Below are positions 23,211 through 27,171 of a stretch of 27,171 nt of DNA, one piece after another. Numbering within the stretch: the stretch's first letter is position 1; the number at the start of each line of letters is the position of its first letter. This DNA is from Rhodospirillaceae bacterium (lineage in GTDB: Bacteria; Pseudomonadota; Alphaproteobacteria; UBA828), in contig JAPPKP010000045.1 in NCBI GenBank assembly GCA_028819955.1, positions 1 to 27,171 on the forward strand. The letters run 5' to 3'. The notes below the pieces were generated by a model. It saw only the letters and a list, made by a program, of their open reading frames with translations. It did no database searches and was not told the origin of the DNA. The position numbers and the translations under genes are program-made.

Positions 23211-25099
23211 GGGTTCTCCAGAGTCCACTCGAGGTGATGGTCGTAGAGGGTGGCCGGCAGGGGGACGCCGGCGTCGTCCCAGCCCATCATCTGATAGTAG
23301 GTGGCAATCACCCGGCCGAAGGTGTCGCGGTCGAGGCGCTGGCCCTTCTTGGGGCCATCGGAAATCGCCTCGTCGAAGAACCGGTCGGGCAGCGTGTCGT
23401 CCTCCGGACCGAGCCCCTCGCGGTTGTTGTACACCCGGTAGAGGTGATTGCGCCGCTCGCCGATGCGCATGAGCTCGTGGGACGACGTCTCCCAGCCCGT
23501 TATGGCGGCGACGAGATCGGCCATCGTGCCCATGCTGAGGACACGGGTCGGCGCTATGGCGAAGACGCAGAAGGAGAGCGCGTCTGCAGCCGACCAGATC
23601 GTGTTGAGCGCCTTGTAGTTGCGCACCTTGTCGAGCCCCAAGTGCTCCATGGGGATGCGCTCGTAGATGCCGAGCGTGCGCGAGAGCTCCATGGCGTGGG
23701 GCCAGCCGAGCTCGACATCGTAGTCCCAGTCATGTTCGCAGATGTCGTGGCGGGGGCCGATGGAGGCCACGGCGAAGCCGGTCGCGAGATTAGCCTGGCT
23801 GCGCGGCTCGAAGGGCACCATCTCCAGTCCCTTGACGTGCATGGCGTAGCGCTCGGCACCGCCGCCGATCCGCGCCGCGGCGCGCTTCGCGCCTTCCGCC
23901 AGCAGGTCGCCCGCGCCCCCGCGCTGCGCGATGCGCTCGATCATCGCCCGGGTGGCCTCGACGTTGCCGAAGCGGAGGTCCAGGCCGTCGAGATCATCGC
24001 TAGAGAGGATGCCGCGCTCCACCAGCTCCATTGCGAGCGAAAGGGTGAAGCCGAGCGAGACCGGGTCCATGCCGAGCTCATTGAGCCGCGTGTTGTAGGC
24101 GATCAGTGTGGCGACATCGGGCGTGCCGATATTGGGGCCCATGGTCCCGGTGACTTCCTGATGCATGGCGCTCGCACGCACGTCGCCCTGCCCCTCCACG
24201 TGATAGACCTTCATGCAATCGTTGGCGCAGCCGGGACAGGGCGCGACGCCACGATAGAAGGGCTCCCAGTGAGACTTGGCGTAGTTGTCGACCCGTTCGA
24301 ACACGGCGGTCTGGAAATTGTTCACGTCTAGCGCCGCGTCGATCCCGTGATCGTGAATCCAGACGGCGAAGCCCGGCCGCTCCTTCTGCCAGTTCGCCAG
24401 AATGTTGTCGGGAATGGCGGCCGCGAACTCGGTGCTGATGCGCTGGCAGGTCGCTTCGTCCGCGAGTGGCGGCGCCTTGCCGCCCTTGAGCACGATCGCC
24501 TTCAGCTTCTTCGCGCCCATCACGGCACCCATCCCCATGCGGGGGGCGGGATGGGTGCGGCAGCTGACGATGCTGGCGAAGCGTACCTCGTTCTCGCCGG
24601 CCGGCCCGATCACGGCGACCTCGGCTTCGCTGCCGAAGCGGCCTTCCAGCGCGTCCGTCGCCTTGTCGGTCGTCAGCCCCCACTGCGGCGAAGCGTCGAA
24701 GAACGACACCGCCCCAGCGTCGATCAGGAGGCCCGTGGGGCGGGCTGCGGCACCGTGAAAGACGAGGGCGTCATAGCCCGTGCGCTTCAACGCGATGCCC
24801 CAGGGGCCCTCGACACGGGTCTCGCCGATGCCGCCGGTGAGCGGCGACTTGGCGCAGACCACGTGACGCACCATCCCCGCCAGCGGATAGCCGCTGACGA
24901 CGCTGTTGGCGAAGATCAACAGGTTCTCCGGCCCGAGCGGGTCGATGCCGGGAGGCGTACCCTCCAAGAGCAACCGGGCAGCCAGAACCCCGGCGCCGCC
25001 GGTGATCCGATACTGGAGATCGGGCGGCTCCTCGACCCAGCTCGTCTCGTGGCCCAGGTCGACGTGCAGCAAGCGCCCGTGATAGCCGTAGCGATCCAT
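23207..25099 (-). CDS. Aldehyde ferredoxin oxidoreductase family protein (tungsten type)
   Basis: A 630-residue AOR-family enzyme. These enzymes carry a bis-pterin tungsten (or molybdenum) centre and one 4Fe-4S cluster and oxidise aldehydes to acids, or act on other substrates. The N-domain starts YGYHGRLLHVDLG; GMGAVMGAKKLKAIV near residue 195 is a cofactor-binding signature. Cluster ligands are Cys288, Cys291 and Cys295 in CPGCANDCMK, with the distal Cys511 in SFCVFA. No signal peptide, so cytoplasmic. No ferredoxin or NADH-linked partner is in view. Start ATG has AAGGA ahead. It follows the 201-aa gene by 30 bases; it is likely in one operon with the transporter genes. Confidence 0.93.
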   Translation of the reverse strand: MDRYGYHGRLLHVDLGHETSWVEEPPDLQYRITGGAGVLAARLLLEGTPPGIDPLGPENLLIFANSVVSGYPLAGMVRHVVCAKSPLTGGIGETRVEGPWGIALKRTGYDALVFHGAAARPTGLLIDAGAVSFFDASPQWGLTTDKATDALEGRFGSEAEVAVIGPAGENEVRFASIVSCRTHPAPRMGMGAVMGAKKLKAIVLKGGKAPPLADEATCQRISTEFAAAIPDNILANWQKERPGFAVWIHDHGIDAALDVNNFQTAVFERVDNYAKSHWEPFYRGVAPCPGCANDCMKVYHVEGQGDVRASAMHQEVTGTMGPNIGTPDVATLIAYNTRLNELGMDPVSLGFTLSLAMELVERGILSSDDLDGLDLRFGNVEATRAMIERIAQRGGAGDLLAEGAKRAAARIGGGAERYAMHVKGLEMVPFEPRSQANLATGFAVASIGPRHDICEHDWDYDVELGWPHAMELSRTLGIYERIPMEHLGLDKVRNYKALNTIWSAADALSFCVFAIAPTRVLSMGTMADLVAAITGWETSSHELMRIGERRNHLYRVYNNREGLGPEDDTLPDRFFDEAISDGPKKGQRLDRDTFGRVIATYYQMMGWDDAGVPLPATLYDHHLEWTLENP

Positions 25100-25129
25100 C
25101 GCGTCCTTCCCTGCCGCGCGCGGCGCCCG

Positions 25130-25735
25130 TCAAGCGAACCAGGTCTCGCTCAGCGCGAGGAACGCCGTGCTGTGACGCTGGTCGCCGATCTGATCCGGCT
25201 GCGCCTGCCCCGCTGCGCTGCGGCCAGCCACGACGACCTCGGCTTCTTCTGCCGGATAGAGGACCGTGCTGATCTCGTGCTTGATCGTGTCCACTACCCC
25301 GACGGGGAGCGAAATATGGAACGGCGGCAGCAACTTGGACCAGGTCAGCCGGACCTCGCCCTCCTCCATCGAGACAAGCTCGGTCCAGCTTCGGCGCGTA
25401 TCGCCCATGCTGGCGAAGCGGCCCGGCTTGATTGGTATCGCGGAGAGATCGTGGTTCTGGAACTCCGGCAGCTGACTGATGGAATTTCCCCGGATCCAGG
25501 ATGCGAGCGCTTCGTTGTCGGTGTAGCAGGCGAACACGCGGTCGGCCGCCTCGCCGCGACCGCCGAGGTCGCTGACGACAAACGCGGCGTGACCGCTGCC
25601 TGCCGGCGAATAATCGACGCGGAAGAATCCCACCGCCGTCGTCTCCTGCTCATCGGCAGACGGCTTCAGGAGAATGATCGGGTTCTCGCCCGACCAGAGA
25701 ATGTCGGAACGGGTGCTCAGTTCGGGTCCTGCCAT
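25130..25735 (-). CDS. Unrecognised 201-residue protein in the AOR operon
   Basis: I do not recognise this family. It starts at an ATG with a strong GGGAGGGAG ahead and lies 25 bases after the permease and 30 bases before the oxidoreductase. It has no signal peptide or membrane span. It is rich in aromatic residues and short hydrophobic strands (PIILL, VGFFRVDY, HAAFVVSDL, DRVFACY), followed by LTWSKLLPPFHISLPVG near residues 130-146, which suggests a beta-rich soluble domain. It ends ALSETWFA. The tight position suggests it works with the enzyme or its substrate; a binding, accessory or enzymatic role is open. Confidence 0.8.
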   Translation of the reverse strand: MAGPELSTRSDILWSGENPIILLKPSADEQETTAVGFFRVDYSPAGSGHAAFVVSDLGGRGEAADRVFACYTDNEALASWIRGNSISQLPEFQNHDLSAIPIKPGRFASMGDTRRSWTELVSMEEGEVRLTWSKLLPPFHISLPVGVVDTIKHEISTVLYPAEEAEVVVAGRSAAGQAQPDQIGDQRHSTAFLALSETWFA

Positions 25736-25760
25736 CGGTCTCCCTCCCTCTTCGTCTCGT

Positions 25761-26612
25761 TCAGCCCTCGGCGCGGGGCATCCAGCGCGTGACGTAGCTC
25801 GCAGCCATCACCACCAGCCGGTCGGTCGCCAACGCCACGAGGGTTACGTAGAAAATACTGATGATGATGATGTCGAGCCCCTGGGCCGTCAGCATCATCG
25901 AGAACACCTTGCCAATGCCGACCGGCGCACCGAGCAGCTCGGTGACGACGGCGATCCCCCAGGCGAGCGCAACGCCCACCCGGATGCCGCCCACGAGCTC
26001 CGGGACGATGGCCGGCAGCACGATGGTGCGAAACACTTGTCCGCGCGAAGCGCCCATGGTGCGCGCATAGCGGATGTAGACCTGGGGTACGTTGCGGATC
26101 GCCTCCAGCGTGTTGATGACGATGGCAAGAAACATGTAGCCGATCAGCATCACGTACTGGGTCGTCGCCGTCGGGCCGAACCAGATCAGCAGCATCGGCG
26201 CGATCGCCAGCGGCGGGATCGCCCGCATCACCTCGATCGGCGGCTGGATGAAGTCGCGGAACTGGCGGATCCACCCCATCAGGAGGCCCACCGCAATGCC
26301 CATGGAGATGCCGATCACGCCGCCGATGCAGACGCGGATGATGGATGCCGTAATATGCGGGGTGATGCCCTCGGAGCCGCCGCCCTGGGCAGCGATCTCG
26401 GGCGATTCGAAGAGAACCTCGATAAGCCGCACGGCCACTGCGTCGGGCGAAGGCAGGCGCGCCGGGCCAAGCCACTCGGCGAACCCCCACCAGGCACCCA
26501 GGATGATCAGAAAGCCGTAGGTCTGGCGGACGTGAAAGCCTATGCGTCCCAGACGGATCAAGGAGCGGCCGAAAGGTGGGACCGGGGCGCCGCATGACGC
26601 CCCGGCCCGCAC
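25761..26612 (-). CDS. ABC transporter permease (NitT/TauT/SsuC type)
   Basis: A 283-residue inner-membrane permease with about six spans. The cytoplasmic EAA loop is clear (YARTMGASRGQVFRTIVLPAIVPELVGGIRVG, near 180-210) and the order of helices matches the SsuC/TauC/NitT families, which import sulfonates, nitrate, taurine, pyrimidine precursors and similar small anions. The substrate here is unknown. The start is a GTG at 26612 without a good ribosome site; a TTG about 16 codons later is an alternative. It lies 13 bases after the substrate-binding gene. The ATPase partner is not in the window and probably lies beyond the right edge. Confidence 0.92.
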   Translation of the reverse strand: MRAGASCGAPVPPFGRSLIRLGRIGFHVRQTYGFLIILGAWWGFAEWLGPARLPSPDAVAVRLIEVLFESPEIAAQGGGSEGITPHITASIIRVCIGGVIGISMGIAVGLLMGWIRQFRDFIQPPIEVMRAIPPLAIAPMLLIWFGPTATTQYVMLIGYMFLAIVINTLEAIRNVPQVYIRYARTMGASRGQVFRTIVLPAIVPELVGGIRVGVALAWGIAVVTELLGAPVGIGKVFSMMLTAQGLDIIIISIFYVTLVALATDRLVVMAASYVTRWMPRAEG

Positions 26613-26625
26613 TCAAACGTGGGGT

Positions 26626-27171
26626 CTAGGACCCGGACTCGTGTGCGGCCCACTCGGCTGCCGCGCGGGCGAAGCGCCCGGCATCGTAGAAGTTGTAGAT
26701 CGAGTCATGGAACTCGGCCTGCGCCAGGAGCTCGGCGGCCTGCGGCGTCGCGTCGGAGACGGCCGCGCGGGCCGCGCGGATCGCCGCATGCGCGTCGACC
26801 TTGAGCGCCTGCATCTCGTGCCAGAACTCGATGGCGAAGGAGGCGTTGTCGGGCGTCCATTTGCCCGCCTCGAGCACCTCCTGCTCCTCCCACAGCTTGA
26901 TGTGGGCGCCGGTGATGTTGGCGTAGTGCTCGGGATTGGTGGTGCGATAGCGGTCCTCGTACCACATCGCCTGATCCTCGAAGGGCACGAAGGGGTTGAG
27001 TTCCTCGTAGATCACCTCGACGTCCACCGGCGTAAGCGTGGACCCCATGATCGAGTTGAGGAAGTCCGTGTGCGGCGGGATCGTCTCCTGCGGCCTGTCC
27101 ACCATCAGCCTGAGCGTCCGGTAGATCATGCTGGCGAAGCGGTAGAGCGTCTCCTTGTTGTTCGCGTAGTA
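26626..27171 (-). CDS. ABC transporter substrate-binding protein, C-terminal part (partial)
   Basis: The frame stays open to the window edge at 27171, so the gene is cut by the window and only about 181 C-terminal residues are seen. The visible part is alpha/beta with no membrane span and ends DAGRFARAAAEWAAHESGS, which is the look of the C-lobe of NitT/TauT-type periplasmic binding proteins; a permease directly follows. The edge codons read YYANNKETLYRFAS before MIYRTLRLM, so the methionine at 27129 is not the start. Assignment rests mainly on the neighbour and on general look, so family is likely rather than certain. Confidence 0.7.
   Translation of the reverse strand, partial: YYANNKETLYRFASMIYRTLRLMVDRPQETIPPHTDFLNSIMGSTLTPVDVEVIYEELNPFVPFEDQAMWYEDRYRTTNPEHYANITGAHIKLWEEQEVLEAGKWTPDNASFAIEFWHEMQALKVDAHAAIRAARAAVSDATPQAAELLAQAEFHDSIYNFYDAGRFARAAAEWAAHESGS

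Noticed and set aside
22976..25792. Two long plus-strand frames (451 and 481 codons) opposite the CobW, AOR and 201-aa genes
   Set aside because: Shadows of real genes; composition rich in Arg, His and Gln with no motif.

Overview
The window is high-GC bacterial DNA with tightly packed genes. It most likely comes from an alphaproteobacterium, perhaps Rhodospirillales-like. Reasons are the DUF1636 and DUF2244 proteins, the compact cysK-alaX-sseA-L,D-transpeptidase cluster, a Tat-type export signal, an envelope autotransporter of Calx-beta/fibronectin modules (Gram-negative), and the abundance of SDR, acyl-CoA dehydrogenase and ABC-transport genes. This assignment rests on gene content, not on a marker gene.

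Left part (1-9043). An SDR oxidoreductase (minus) is divergent from a plus-strand run of an AidB-type acyl-CoA dehydrogenase, an alpha/beta hydrolase and a DUF1636 cysteine-rich protein. A DUF2244 membrane protein (minus) is divergent from a small alanine-rich lipoprotein. Then comes a minus-strand operon, in transcription order cysK, alaX, sseA, L,D-transpeptidase, with overlapping start and stop codons. It links cysteine synthesis, tRNA proofreading, mercaptopyruvate sulfur transfer and peptidoglycan cross-linking. A 393-base spacer follows, with two strong hairpins, an imperfect direct repeat and one perfect DnaA box.

Middle (9044-17145). One 2491-residue secreted autotransporter/adhesin dominates. 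Its passenger is a chain of fibronectin III, Calx-beta and related beta modules, and it ends in an outer-membrane barrel. Two of its modules share a perfect 188-bp direct repeat. Its upstream region is AT-rich, has a perfect palindrome and three 23-bp tandem repeats, and ends in an isolated tRNA 3' end that looks like an integration scar.

Right part (17146-27171). A beta-lactamase-fold serine hydrolase is convergent with a MocR-type regulator that has lost the PLP lysine. Next are a GntR/FCD regulator with its own promoter and palindrome, an IS3-family remnant and an orphan LivF-type ATPase. The window ends with a minus-strand operon. In transcription order it holds an ABC substrate-binding protein (cut by the window edge), a permease, an unrecognised 201-aa protein, a tungsten-type aldehyde ferredoxin oxidoreductase, a truncated SDR remnant and a CobW-type GTPase. 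I read this as an uptake-plus-oxidation pathway for an unknown compound. It is the best candidate here for an undescribed system, together with the altered MocR regulator.
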